Assembly (NCBI GenBank): GCA_947169385.1
Contig: CAMVPR010000005.1
Coordinates: 1-64,000, forward strand
Origin: an uncultured Lachnospiraceae bacterium
GTDB lineage: Bacteria; Bacillota; Clostridia; Lachnospirales; Lachnospiraceae
Reading direction: 5' to 3'
Length of the DNA: 64,000 bases
The position numbers were made by a program, and so were the translations under genes. Within the stretch, counting starts at the first letter, position 1. Each line of letters starts with the position of its first letter. The notes below the pieces were generated by a model. That model did no database searches, was not told where the DNA came from, and saw nothing but the letters and a program-made list of their open reading frames with translations. Below, piece by piece: positions 42,118 through 51,424 of this stretch.

Positions 42118-44718
42118 ATGAGTTATCAGACACTTATTTCAAGGTTTATATCTTTAACCAAAGAATTTAAGTGCGCTATTGCTATATTCACCGAGGACGG
42201 TAATCTTATTCATTTGAATGAAGAGGCGATGGATATAATCGGCAGTAGCGTTATTAATTTTGAGTTTAAGCCGGGCAGGTATGTCGGCAACGAGGATTTT
42301 TTTGAGAATTTAAGAAGATACAAGACTGTATTTACGCACAAGGCACTCATTAAAGCGGGGACTGAAGTGTTCAAGGTGCGTGGAATGATGCATTTGATTA
42401 CACCTTCTGATCCTGCCAACAATGTTCCGGAGACTTATTGTTTTGCATTTGATTTCAGAGAGGGAAGAATCTTTGGTAGTGTTACCCTTGAACGTATTGT
42501 TGAGAACTCCGGATTCGTGGCTTTCAACTGGGTTATGAAGCCTGAAGATGAGGATAACTGGTATGCGCAGTATGTGTCCAATACGGTAAGCAGGTTTGGC
42601 TATGACAGAGAGGAATTCTATAATAAGGACAAGTATTGGAAAGACCTGATTTATGAGGGCGATATTAATCGACTGAGAGAAGAGTTTATTCATAACTGGA
42701 AGAGTGGCAGATTAGAGTACACAAGAGAGTACAATCTTATTATGGGTGACGGGCAGGTTATCCCGGTTCACGGATATATTCATATTTTAGTGGATGGCAA
42801 CAATAATTTTATTGGTGCAGAGGAATTGATATTTGACTTTGCGATGGAGAGTGAGCGTAATGCTAATCTCCTCTTCCTCGAAAATGTTATCAATAAGAGT
42901 AGTAATATTGTCTTGGTTTGGGAATACTCAGAGAGCGTTGATGAGCGAAAGATCAGATACGTATCATCTAATGTTGAGAAGTTTGGATTCAGACCTTCTA
43001 AGTTCAAGTCGGGAGAAGTGTCTTTAAGAGATTATATTCATCCGGATGAGAGAGAACAGGTTGTGAATGTCTTTCTTCAGTATTCCAAGAAAGGATTTAC
43101 TTATCTTTCTCAAGAGTTTAGGATTATCAATCCTAAAGAGAAGGTATTCCATGTTAAGAGTGAGAGCAGTGTCATAATTCTTCCTGATGGCAATAAGTAT
43201 ATTGAGATGATTCTTACAGATATAACCGATATCAAGACGAAAGAGCAGCATTTGCTTGAATATCAGAGGTCGTTAGAGAAGAAGGTTGACTATATAGAAT
43301 CAAGAGATGCGCTCCTTAGCGATATGTCTGTTGTTGATTTTGTACAGAAGGATGAGCTTCAGACACTTCAGGGTGCATTCTCCAAGTTGACCGAAAGCTA
43401 CAATGCGGTTATAGATTTGGACGGAGAGCCGATTACATATCCTGACGGACCGGAGACTAACATGGGTGCGTTCTATGATATGTTTGAGCGTAAGGAATAT
43501 AAAGAGAGCTACTTTGCTCTGTCTAAGGCTGTAAGAAAGAACCACAAGCCTATGAAGATTGATCTTGCGACTCAAGAGGTTAGTGAGCTTATATCCCTTA
43601 ATAATCCTAATCTCACTGAAGTGAGAGAGATTAGACCTGACAGTGAAGAGGTTGGAGAAACAGAAGTTAAGCCGGTTACTCTTATCGGATATCCGCTTTT
43701 TGTGGAAGATAAGCATCTTGCGACTTGGATTACATGTCTGTTCTCGGATGCCGAGGAGGACAGGATGGCTTACTATGTTCCTTCGTTATGGAATATATGC
43801 AGAGCAATGGCTAAGTATGTTTATTCCAGCACCATTATGGAGAGAGAGTCTGAGAGGTCTAAGCTGGCTGAGATTAGAGCCGGAGAGCTGCTTAACAGAA
43901 ATCACACCCTCAGGGATATTTTAAGAAGATGTAATGAGACCAATGATGAGGATGTATTAGAGTATGTTCTTCATAAGATTGGAGAATACCTAAAGCTCAG
44001 CAAGATTGATATTATGCTCTACAGCAGCGAGACCAACGAGAGGATAAGCTGGTATGAGTGGAAGGCTTACGGAATCAAGAGCAGTGAGCCGGAATTCTTC
44101 CTTTCGGACACATATTTTGAAGCGCAGAAGGAAGCATTTTTAACAGATGGAATGGTTGTATTTAACGGAAGCTCCATTCCTATCAGGTACAGAAGAGCTC
44201 TTGCTAAAGAGCGTGTAAGAGCTATGGTTGCAATGCCTATTTATACTTTGACAATGGATCAGCAGTACATTATATTCCAAGAGTTTGAGTACGACAGAGA
44301 TTGGACTGACGAAGAGATTTCTTTTATGCAGTCTACCGTGTCAATCCTGCAGGGCTTCATTCAGCGTATGAGGAGCAATGTGGACGCTCACGAGGTTATG
44401 GAGCTTCACTTTGATTTTCTTGCGCTTTCAAGAGAATATATATACATCAAGAATCTCGACACTGACAAGATTACATATGTCAATCCGCGATTGGAGAAGC
44501 TTCTCGGTAATGTTGTCGGCAAGTCCGAGATTGAAGTGTTCAGGCACTCCGGAATGCACCATACAGATGCTATTGAGTCGATAGAAGGTGCAAGAGAGAG
44601 CAAGAACTGTATGATGTATTACAAGCTCTTTAACAGGCCGATGAGAGTAAGGGAGCTTGATTTTGACAAGCAGGGCAATCAGCGATTCAGAGTAATCGTT
44701 ATAAGCGAAGAAGAATAG
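42118..44718 (+). CDS. Large PAS/PocR-like/GAF sensor without output domain
   Basis: 866 residues from ATG 42118 (GGGGGC upstream). No membrane helix. Domains by pattern: PAS-like (10-115); PAS (125-245, Y-V-S-N-T-V-S-R-F-G-Y then a D-L-I-Y-E-G-D loop); PAS with PAC end (250-385, Y-I-H-P-D-E-R and D-I-T-D-I-K-T-K-E-Q); short coiled coil; PocR-like sensory domain (about 415-580, L-Q-T-L-Q-G-A-F-S-K-L-T then G-Y-P-L-F-V), lacking the usual Cys; GAF (605-760); PAS (765-866). The frame ends after the last PAS with no kinase, GGDEF, EAL, HD-GYP or phosphatase part. It may be a scaffold or signal relay, or have lost its output. No partner gene is next to it. Confidence 0.72.
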   Translation: MSYQTLISRFISLTKEFKCAIAIFTEDGNLIHLNEEAMDIIGSSVINFEFKPGRYVGNEDFFENLRRYKTVFTHKALIKAGTEVFKVRGMMHLITPSDPANNVPETYCFAFDFREGRIFGSVTLERIVENSGFVAFNWVMKPEDEDNWYAQYVSNTVSRFGYDREEFYNKDKYWKDLIYEGDINRLREEFIHNWKSGRLEYTREYNLIMGDGQVIPVHGYIHILVDGNNNFIGAEELIFDFAMESERNANLLFLENVINKSSNIVLVWEYSESVDERKIRYVSSNVEKFGFRPSKFKSGEVSLRDYIHPDEREQVVNVFLQYSKKGFTYLSQEFRIINPKEKVFHVKSESSVIILPDGNKYIEMILTDITDIKTKEQHLLEYQRSLEKKVDYIESRDALLSDMSVVDFVQKDELQTLQGAFSKLTESYNAVIDLDGEPITYPDGPETNMGAFYDMFERKEYKESYFALSKAVRKNHKPMKIDLATQEVSELISLNNPNLTEVREIRPDSEEVGETEVKPVTLIGYPLFVEDKHLATWITCLFSDAEEDRMAYYVPSLWNICRAMAKYVYSSTIMERESERSKLAEIRAGELLNRNHTLRDILRRCNETNDEDVLEYVLHKIGEYLKLSKIDIMLYSSETNERISWYEWKAYGIKSSEPEFFLSDTYFEAQKEAFLTDGMVVFNGSSIPIRYRRALAKERVRAMVAMPIYTLTMDQQYIIFQEFEYDRDWTDEEISFMQSTVSILQGFIQRMRSNVDAHEVMELHFDFLALSREYIYIKNLDTDKITYVNPRLEKLLGNVVGKSEIEVFRHSGMHHTDAIESIEGARESKNCMMYYKLFNRPMRVRELDFDKQGNQRFRVIVISEEE

Positions 44719-44768
44719 TATTATAGTGATTAACAAAAGTCCACTTATTTAGAAACCACTATAATTAT

Positions 44769-44796
44769 TAAAGTATTTCAAATGATATGCCGATAT
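44769..44796 (+). promoter_or_regulatory. Sigma-28 (SigD/FliA)-like promoter upstream of mbl-flgFG
   Basis: TAAA (44769-44772), 16 bases, GCCGATAT (44789-44796). The -10 is a full match to the flagellar sigma consensus. Confidence 0.68.
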
Positions 44797-44995
44797 ATTA
44801 ACTGATAGATTGCCGCTAGTACCTCGATTTCCCAATAAACGGACTAAATACTTGTCTAATTTTGATTTTGCTGCGTATTTATAGTTCTTTTATTTGAAAA
44901 CGATGTACTAGTTGTGAAAGATTGTCTATTTACAGTATAATATGCCGCGGTTTTTGGGTAAAATGATGTTTTTGCGCATTACCCCTAAAAAGTAT

Positions 44996-45023
44996 TTGAA
45001 ATATTTTGGTTTTGAATTATAAT
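44996..45023 (+). promoter_or_regulatory. Sigma-A-type promoter of mbl
   Basis: TTGAAA (44996-45001), a 16-base spacer and TATAAT (45018-45023). Confidence 0.65.
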
Positions 45024-45130
45024 AGTTAGCGTAGCTTTATAATATGTACTTACTATGTGGGTACCAGCTATTATAGCTTATAACTTGTTGAATATTAGCA
45101 ACCATTTATTTATGGTGAAAGGGGATAACA

Positions 45131-46123
45131 ATGGCAAGCACAGATATTGGAATTGATTTAGGAACCGCAAGTGTTTTGGTTTATGTTAAGGGCAAAGGAG
45201 TTGTTCTTAAGGAGCCAAGCGTAGTTGCATTTGATAAGGATACTAACAGAATCAAGGCAATCGGCGAGGAAGCAAGATTGATGCTTGGTCGTACACCCGG
45301 TAATATCGTAGCGGTCAGACCGCTTCGTCAGGGTGTAATATCCGATTATACCGTAACAGAGAAGATGATCAAGTACTTCTTACAGAAGGCAGTTGGCAAG
45401 ACTTTCAGAAAGCCTAGAATTTCAGTCTGCGTACCTAGTGGCGCTACTGAGGTCGAGAAGAACGCAGTTCAGGGAGCTACCATCAACGCAGGTGCTCGTG
45501 ATGTATATATCATTGAGGAGCCTATAGCAGCAGCTATCGGCGCAGGTATTGATATTGCGAGACCATGTGGTAATCTTATCGTAGATATCGGTGGTGGTAC
45601 AGCAGATATCGCTGTTATTTCTCTCGGTGGTACTGTTGTTTCTACTTCTATTAAGACTGCAGGTGACGATTTCGATGAGGCTATCGTCAGATATATGCGT
45701 AAGAAGCACAACCTTCTTATCGGTGAGCGTACCGCTGAGGATATCAAGATTCAGATTGGTACAGCATATCCAAGAGCAGAGGAAGTATCTATAGATGTCA
45801 GAGGACGTAACTTAGTTACCGGACTTCCTAAGACTATTACAGTTACTTCAGATGAGACTATGGAAGCATTACATGATCAGACTTCATTGATTGTTGATGC
45901 AGTACATAGCGTATTAGAGAAGACACCACCTGAGCTTGCTGCAGATATTGCAGACAGGGGTATCGTCCTTACCGGTGGTGGAGCTTTACTTCACGGTCTC
46001 GAGGAATTGCTTGCTGAGAAGACAGGAATCAACACAATGACTGCTGAGGATCCGCTTACGGCAGTGGCAATCGGAACCGGTAAATACGTTGAATTCCTTA
46101 GCGGGAAGAGAGACGAAGATTAA
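45131..46123 (+). CDS. mbl: MreB-family rod-shape protein (Mbl type)
   Basis: 330 residues, a full-length bacterial actin. The phosphate loops D-I-G-I-D-L-G-T-A-S and V-D-I-G-G-G-T-A-D-I-A-V and the adenosine motif G-I-V-L-T-G-G-G-A-L are present, as are the P-S-V-V-A and E-E-P-I-A-A-A-I-G-A-G segments of MreB. It forms filaments that steer cell-wall synthesis. Genomic order mbl followed by two flagellar rod genes is the same as in Bacillus (mbl-flhO-flhP), hence Mbl rather than MreB. Ribosome site GAAAGGGG. Confidence 0.9.
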   Translation: MASTDIGIDLGTASVLVYVKGKGVVLKEPSVVAFDKDTNRIKAIGEEARLMLGRTPGNIVAVRPLRQGVISDYTVTEKMIKYFLQKAVGKTFRKPRISVCVPSGATEVEKNAVQGATINAGARDVYIIEEPIAAAIGAGIDIARPCGNLIVDIGGGTADIAVISLGGTVVSTSIKTAGDDFDEAIVRYMRKKHNLLIGERTAEDIKIQIGTAYPRAEEVSIDVRGRNLVTGLPKTITVTSDETMEALHDQTSLIVDAVHSVLEKTPPELAADIADRGIVLTGGGALLHGLEELLAEKTGINTMTAEDPLTAVAIGTGKYVEFLSGKRDED

Positions 46124-46200
46124 TTAGATAGTAATGCATAATAATTCTTAAATTCGGATCCATAAGGGTTATCAGGCATGCCTATCGGTAAGGAGTACGA

Positions 46201-46977
46201 ATGCTAAGAGGTCTTTACACAGCCTACACCGGCATGAAGAATGAAGAGAGACGTATGGATGTCATAGCCAACAACATGGCTAACGCCAATACCAACGGCT
46301 ATAAGGCAGAAGGTACATCGTCCCGTGCATTTTCTAAGGTGTTTGGTATCAAGATTAATGACGATTCTGAAGCATATTTGCAGAGGAGCATCGGCAAGAT
46401 GAGCTTGGGTGTCAAGATCGGCGAGTCCTACAGAGACTGGTCAAGCGGCAGTTTTCGCGTAACGGATAACACATACGATTTTGCGATTGCCGGTAACGGA
46501 TTCTTTACAATTAGCATGACAGACAGGAGTGGCGTAGAGCACATCAGATACACAAGAGATGGCGCTTTTACCATAACCTCGGAAGGATACCTGGTAACCA
46601 AGGATGGAGACTTTGTGCTGGATGATAAGGGAGGAAAGATTCAACTTCCTACCAATCAGGGAGATCCGTCTGTTGATGGTGATGGTAACATCATTTTCAA
46701 CAATCAGACTATCGCTAAGTTGGGCATGGTCGATTTTGCAGATTATGACTACCTTGAGCAATATGGCGAGAATCAATTCGATGCCGTTAATGGAGCTACT
46801 ATTATTCCTTTTACGGGATCTATTGAACAGGGAGTGATCGAGACCAGTAACGTCAACATAGTTGACGAGATGGTCAATCTGATTGCAGTTACCAGACAGT
46901 ATGAGTCTAACCAGAAGATGATTCAGACTGTAGACAGTATGATGGATAAGGCTGTTAATACCATTGGTAAGGTATGA
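46201..46977 (+). CDS. flgF: Flagellar rod/hook-basal body protein FlgF-type (FlhO)
   Basis: 258 residues. N-terminal rod signature M-L-R-G-L-Y-T-A-Y-T-G-M, then M-D-V-I-A-N-N-M-A-N-A-N-T-N-G-Y-K; the middle has F-A-I-A-G-N-G-F-F; the C-terminus has the matching G-V-I-E-T-S-N-V-N-I-V-D-E-M-V-N-L-I and heptad end. It forms part of the rod between basal body and hook. FlgF and FlgG are hard to tell apart; the order mbl-FlhO-FlhP is used. The start follows AAGGAG. Confidence 0.88.
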   Translation: MLRGLYTAYTGMKNEERRMDVIANNMANANTNGYKAEGTSSRAFSKVFGIKINDDSEAYLQRSIGKMSLGVKIGESYRDWSSGSFRVTDNTYDFAIAGNGFFTISMTDRSGVEHIRYTRDGAFTITSEGYLVTKDGDFVLDDKGGKIQLPTNQGDPSVDGDGNIIFNNQTIAKLGMVDFADYDYLEQYGENQFDAVNGATIIPFTGSIEQGVIETSNVNIVDEMVNLIAVTRQYESNQKMIQTVDSMMDKAVNTIGKV

Positions 46978-47012
46978 TAGTTTTAGATGATCCGAAGACG
47001 AGGTGAATTATT

Positions 47013-47852
47013 ATGATGAGAGCATTATGGACTGCTGCTAGTGGTATGACTAGTGAGCAGAGTAACGTAGATACAATTTCTAACAACCTTGCCAACATCA
47101 ATACGGCAGGATATAAGACCGAGAAGGCTGAGTTCAAGTCTCTTCTCTATCAGAATCTCCAGAGCCGTTCCACTAACTCAGATGGAACCAAGAAGCCTGT
47201 GGCTGCACAGGTCGGCTTAGGTACGAGATTAGCTTCTGTAACTAGTAAGTTTTCACAGGGAATCCTTCAGGAGACCGGCAATTTTATGGATTGGGGTCTT
47301 GAGGGAGACGGATTCTACAAGATTAAATCAGGAACAGATACATTATATACAAGAAATGCAAGCTTTAGTTTGTCTATCGTGAGTGATGATAAGGTTATGG
47401 TCACCAACAGCAACGGATGGCCTGTTCTTGATGTTGATAACAATCCTATTGTCATTAACACCCATGATGAAGAAGGCAATCTTAAGTATAACACAGCTAA
47501 CTTGAGTCTTAAGATAGACGGTAAGCTTTATTGCAAGAGCGAGGCTACCGGAGAAGAAGAGTACTTAGGTATTCAGGTGGGACTTGTACAGTTCGCCAAT
47601 CCTGCGGGATTAGAGAAGACAGGAAGCAGTCTTTTTAAGGCGACCGAGAATTCCGGTCAGCCTATGGAGGAGACAGCTAATCCGGCACTTAAGAAGAGTA
47701 CATTTAGACAGAATTACCTAGAGGCATCCAATGTTAATGCAGCAGATGAGATGGTTAACTTGATTGTTGCTCAGCGTGCTTACGAGCTTAATTCTAAGGC
47801 TATCCAGGCTGCAGATACAATGATGGATCAGGCTAACAACTTGAGAAGATAG
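47013..47852 (+). CDS. flgG: Flagellar distal rod protein FlgG-type (FlhP)
   Basis: 279 residues. Begins M-M-R-A-L-W-T-A-A-S-G-M, then V-D-T-I-S-N-N-L-A-N-I-N-T-A-G-Y-K, ends with L-E-A-S-N-V-N-A-A-D-E-M-V-N-L-I and the coiled-coil tail. Paralogous to the gene before it, 35 bases upstream. It builds the distal rod under the hook. Ribosome site GAGGTG. Confidence 0.9.
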   Translation: MMRALWTAASGMTSEQSNVDTISNNLANINTAGYKTEKAEFKSLLYQNLQSRSTNSDGTKKPVAAQVGLGTRLASVTSKFSQGILQETGNFMDWGLEGDGFYKIKSGTDTLYTRNASFSLSIVSDDKVMVTNSNGWPVLDVDNNPIVINTHDEEGNLKYNTANLSLKIDGKLYCKSEATGEEEYLGIQVGLVQFANPAGLEKTGSSLFKATENSGQPMEETANPALKKSTFRQNYLEASNVNAADEMVNLIVAQRAYELNSKAIQAADTMMDQANNLRR

Positions 47853-47877
47853 AGAGCTTAATTAAGGAGGGATTGTT

Positions 47878-48369
47878 ATGGATATGTCTATCGATAAGAC
47901 ATCGTTATATAGTCAATATTCAGCTATCACCAACAACAATAGCTCAGCTCTTAATGCTGCAACAAGTATCAACGCCAAGGATTCGACAGATGAGGAGTTG
48001 CTTGATGCATGTAAGCAGTTCGAGCAATATTTTATAAGACAGGTCATGAAGGAGATGAAGAATACCATCCCTAAAGACTCGCTTATAGGTGACAATGAAT
48101 ACATGAATATGTTTGAAGATCAGATGCTTGATGCTATGGCGGAGACGATATCAGACAATGCGAAGCTTGGTTTGGCTGAGCAGATGTATGACAATCTGAG
48201 ACTTCAGTACAATACATCTAATATCAAGAGAGTTGATGATGCTGCGACCACGGCGGAGGCTTTGTCGGCAACAGCGGAAGCCAAGGCTTCTTCGGCGGCT
48301 GTTGAGGCCGAGGAAGAGGAGACCAAGGTTCAGGCAATATCGGAGATTACCAATTCAGTTGACATCTGA
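47878..48369 (+). CDS. flgJ: Rod-binding protein FlgJ (N-terminal type)
   Basis: 163 residues. The rod-binding domain (about 35-115) shows A-C-K-Q-F-E-Q-Y-F-I-R-Q-V-M-K-E-M and M-F-E-D-Q-M-L-D-A-M-A. No muramidase domain follows, unlike FlgJ of Salmonella, in keeping with Gram-positive and other single-domain FlgJ. The last 40 residues are an Ala/Glu-rich low-complexity tail. It starts 25 bases after flgG with AAGGAGG and ends the operon. Confidence 0.88.
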   Translation: MDMSIDKTSLYSQYSAITNNNSSALNAATSINAKDSTDEELLDACKQFEQYFIRQVMKEMKNTIPKDSLIGDNEYMNMFEDQMLDAMAETISDNAKLGLAEQMYDNLRLQYNTSNIKRVDDAATTAEALSATAEAKASSAAVEAEEEETKVQAISEITNSVDI

Positions 48370-48385
48370 TTACATTTTCTATAAA

Positions 48386-48417
48386 ACGGGGAAGGAAGCT
48401 TCCCCGTCTTTTGTTTT
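48386..48417 (+). terminator. Terminator of the mbl-flgJ operon
   Basis: ACGGGGAAG-GAAG-CTTCCCCGT followed by CTTTTGTTTT. Confidence 0.9.
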
Positions 48418-48429
48418 GGAGGATTATAG

Positions 48430-50673
48430 TTGGAAGAGAGAACCAAAGTTATCGAGGGATATGTCCTTCGTATTCGCTACAGAAATGAGAATAACGGATA
48501 TACTGTTCTTGTGCTTGATACGAGATACGGAGAGTGGACGTGTGTGGGTACATTTGCAATGGTATCTGAGGGACAATATCTGGAAGTGACCGGAATAGAG
48601 CAGGACAATCCTACTTACCAGGAGACACAGTTTAAAGTGTTTTCTTACGTGGAGAAGAGACCTGAAGACCTACTTGGTATGGAGAGATACTTGGGTTCCG
48701 GAGTTATTAAAGGTGTTGGGGAAGCGCTTGCTAAGAGGATAGTTAAGAAGTTTAAACTTGATACTTTTAGGATTATCGAGGAGGAGCCGGAGAGATTAGC
48801 TGAGGTTAAGGGTATATCTGAGAAGAAAGCTGAGAGCATCGCGATTCAGTTCGTTGAACTGAAGGAAGTAAGGGATGCTATGGTGTTTCTTGCGGGTTAC
48901 AACATTCCAAGTCACTATGCGGTTAAGATATATGAGATGTACGGAGACGAGATGTACAATATTCTTAAGGAGAATCCGTACAGACTTGCCGAGGATGTCA
49001 GTGGTATCGGTTTTAGGGTGGCTGATGAGATTGCCAAAAAGGTCGGTATTCCTGAAGATTCGGAGTTCAGGCTCGCGGCGGGAGTGCAGTATGCGATGAC
49101 GATGGCGGGTGGACTCGGTTACACTTATCTTCCGAAAGATATGCTTCTTAAGCAGGCAGCGGTATATTTGAATATATCGATTCAGGACGAAATCCTACCT
49201 GATATACTTGACAGACTTGTTATGGATGGCAAGCTTATCGCTAAGAGAAGTGATGATGATGAACTTAGATTTTATACGCCTTTGATGTATTACAGTGAGC
49301 TAAAGGTTGCCAAGATGGTGCTTGAATTAGACGATGTCTATGACGAGAAATCAGCTCCTAAGATTAGTGATGATACGATAAGTAAGATTGAGAACGGACT
49401 TGGCGTTAAGTTAGACGATCTTCAAAAAGACGCGATAACAGAGCCTATAAGACATGGAGTGACTATAATCACAGGCGGACCGGGAACCGGTAAGACGACG
49501 GTTATCAACGGTATCATAAGATATTTTGAAATGCAGGGTATGGAACTTCTTCTTGCTGCGCCTACGGGAAGGGCAGCTAAGCGTATGAAGGAAGCTACAG
49601 GATATGAAGCTATGACGATTCACAGATTGTTAGAGATTAGCGGTGATCCGAGCTCTGATATGCATTTTAAGTTTGAGAGAAACAGCTCTAATCCACTAGA
49701 GGCTGATGTCGTGATAATTGACGAGGTGTCGATGGTTGATATTCTTTTGATGAATTCACTTTTAGATGCTATTGCTTCGGGGACGAGGCTTATCTTGGTA
49801 GGTGATGTCAATCAGCTTCCGTCTGTCGGACCGGGTAATGTTTTAAAAGATCTTATATCTTCTAATGCATTTGCAACGGTTAGACTTATGCATATATACA
49901 GGCAGGATGAGGACAGCAGGATAGTGACCAATGCGCATATGATAAATGCCGGTGAGCAGATACCATTTGACAATAAGAGTAAGGACTTCTTCTTTATCTC
50001 CAGGAGGAATCCGTCGGAGATTGCTGAGGAGGTTGTGTCCCTGGTTAAGGAGAGGATGCCTAACTATGTGGGCGTTACCTCTAATGAGGTGCAGGTGTTG
50101 ACTCCTATGAAGAAAGGTGATGTAGGCTCTATTGTGCTTAATTCGCTTCTTCAAAATAGTGTTAATCCGCCTTCTAAGGACAAGCATGAGAAGGATTCGG
50201 GTAAATTCACCTTCAGAGAAGGCGATAAGGTTATGCAGATCAGGAATAACTACAAGCTGGAGTGGGTTCTAGAGGATGAGACCGGCTACGAGATTGATAA
50301 AGGCACGGGTGTTTTTAATGGAGATGTCGGCGTGATTACTCATATAAGTGATTATGCTGAGGAGGTTACGGTGGAATTCGATGAGGGACACAAGGTTATA
50401 TATCCTTTTTCTTTCCTTGATGAGTTGACTTTGGCTTACTCGGTGACTGTGCATAAGAGTCAGGGAAGCGAGTATCCCGTTGTCGTTATTCCGCTTGTTC
50501 AGGGCCCTCCGGTATTATATACGAGGAATCTATTATACACCGCGGTTACGAGAGCGAAGAAGTGCGTTGTAATAGTTGGTGACGTAAATGCAGTTGCGAT
50601 GATGATTAACAACAACAACGAGCAGAAGAGATACAGTGGGCTTAAGGATGCGATACTTACTACTAGGATTTAA
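48430..50673 (+). CDS. recD2: RecD2-type 5'-3' DNA helicase
   Basis: 747 residues from a TTG start at 48430, fixed by GGAGG 7 bases upstream. An OB-like N-terminus is followed by helix-hairpin-helix segments (G-S-G-V-I-K-G-V-G and A-E-V-K-G-I-S), then the helicase core: Walker A G-G-P-G-T-G-K-T-T near residue 351, Walker B V-I-I-D-E-V-S-M-V-D, G-D-V-N-Q-L-P-S-V, and the C-terminal V-H-K-S-Q-G-S-E and T-A-V-T-R-A-K. RecD2 is a stand-alone helicase of mismatch repair and fork maintenance in bacteria lacking RecBC. It is between flagellar units, 12 bases before comF. Confidence 0.93.
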   Translation: MEERTKVIEGYVLRIRYRNENNGYTVLVLDTRYGEWTCVGTFAMVSEGQYLEVTGIEQDNPTYQETQFKVFSYVEKRPEDLLGMERYLGSGVIKGVGEALAKRIVKKFKLDTFRIIEEEPERLAEVKGISEKKAESIAIQFVELKEVRDAMVFLAGYNIPSHYAVKIYEMYGDEMYNILKENPYRLAEDVSGIGFRVADEIAKKVGIPEDSEFRLAAGVQYAMTMAGGLGYTYLPKDMLLKQAAVYLNISIQDEILPDILDRLVMDGKLIAKRSDDDELRFYTPLMYYSELKVAKMVLELDDVYDEKSAPKISDDTISKIENGLGVKLDDLQKDAITEPIRHGVTIITGGPGTGKTTVINGIIRYFEMQGMELLLAAPTGRAAKRMKEATGYEAMTIHRLLEISGDPSSDMHFKFERNSSNPLEADVVIIDEVSMVDILLMNSLLDAIASGTRLILVGDVNQLPSVGPGNVLKDLISSNAFATVRLMHIYRQDEDSRIVTNAHMINAGEQIPFDNKSKDFFFISRRNPSEIAEEVVSLVKERMPNYVGVTSNEVQVLTPMKKGDVGSIVLNSLLQNSVNPPSKDKHEKDSGKFTFREGDKVMQIRNNYKLEWVLEDETGYEIDKGTGVFNGDVGVITHISDYAEEVTVEFDEGHKVIYPFSFLDELTLAYSVTVHKSQGSEYPVVVIPLVQGPPVLYTRNLLYTAVTRAKKCVVIVGDVNAVAMMINNNNEQKRYSGLKDAILTTRI

Positions 50674-50685
50674 GAGGGTGATTGG

Positions 50686-51387
50686 GTGTTAGATATATTG
50701 TTTCCTAAGAGGTGTGCCCTCTGCGATGGTGTGCTCAGTGGAAGTGAAGTTAACTTTGGTTGTTGCAGTTTTTGCAATGAAAGGGTCGAGAGGATTCACT
50801 CTCCGAGGTGTTACGCGTGTGGAGCGCCGCTTTTATCATTTGACAAAGAATTATGCGACGACTGTGTTAACAGACCCAGAAGCTATGAGTCTAACCGGGC
50901 GGTTTTCGCTTACGGTGATGTGGTTAAGGATTCGCTTATGAGGTTTAAGTATCATAATAGGCGTGAGTATGCTTCATATTACGGACAGGTGATTAACGAA
51001 GAACTCGGAGATTACATTAAGTCCAGCGGTGTTAAGGCTTTGATTCCGATTCCTATTCACAGAAACAGAAGGAAGACTAGAGGGTATAATCAGGCGGAAC
51101 TTTTGGCAAATGAAATATCAAGATGTTGTGGTGTGGAAGTTTTGGACAAATTTTTAATTAGAAGCCAAGAAACCACTGCGCAGAAGGGTTTGAGCAATTT
51201 GGAACGCCTCAAGAATCTAGAAAACTCTTTTAATGTAACGCAAGATATGATACAATTAGATAAAGTTATGTTAGTTGATGACATATTTACTACCGGGTCG
51301 ACTATTGAGGCTTGTACGAGGGTACTATTGAGAGCCGGTGTGAGTAAGGTCTATGCTCTTACTGTTGCAGTAGGGCAGGGATACTGA
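50686..51387 (+). CDS. comF: ComF-family phosphoribosyltransferase-like protein
   Basis: 233 residues from GTG 50686 (GAGGGTGA upstream). Two Cys pairs at the N-terminus (C-A-L-C-D-G and C-Y-A-C-G-A, with C-D-D-C further on) form zinc fingers. The C-terminal part is a phosphoribosyltransferase fold with V-M-L-V-D-D-I-F-T-T-G-S-T. ComFC acts in DNA uptake with the ComFA helicase; ComFA is missing here, with recD2 in its place. Position before yvyF-flgM is the same as in Bacillus. Confidence 0.9.
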   Translation: MLDILFPKRCALCDGVLSGSEVNFGCCSFCNERVERIHSPRCYACGAPLLSFDKELCDDCVNRPRSYESNRAVFAYGDVVKDSLMRFKYHNRREYASYYGQVINEELGDYIKSSGVKALIPIPIHRNRRKTRGYNQAELLANEISRCCGVEVLDKFLIRSQETTAQKGLSNLERLKNLENSFNVTQDMIQLDKVMLVDDIFTTGSTIEACTRVLLRAGVSKVYALTVAVGQGY

Positions 51388-51424
51388 TGATATTTGGCTA
51401 ATGTACGTATAAGGAGGGTTTATT

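Larger units (their letters stand above)
44719..45130. other. 412-base AT-rich leader region before mbl
   Basis: No coding frame. It holds a sigma-28-like promoter (44769-44796), a loosely paired inverted repeat TTTTTGGGTAA...ATTACCCCTAAAAA (about 44951-44991), a sigma-A-like promoter (44996-45023) and a small hairpin ACCAT/ATGGT just before the GAAAGGGG ribosome site. The long untranslated leader from the sigma-28 start (about 320 bases) has no riboswitch I can recognise. Confidence 0.6.

Noticed and set aside
43300..43716. Minus-strand frame of 138 codons inside the PAS/GAF gene
   Set aside because: Shadow of the sense gene; no ribosome site, implausible composition.
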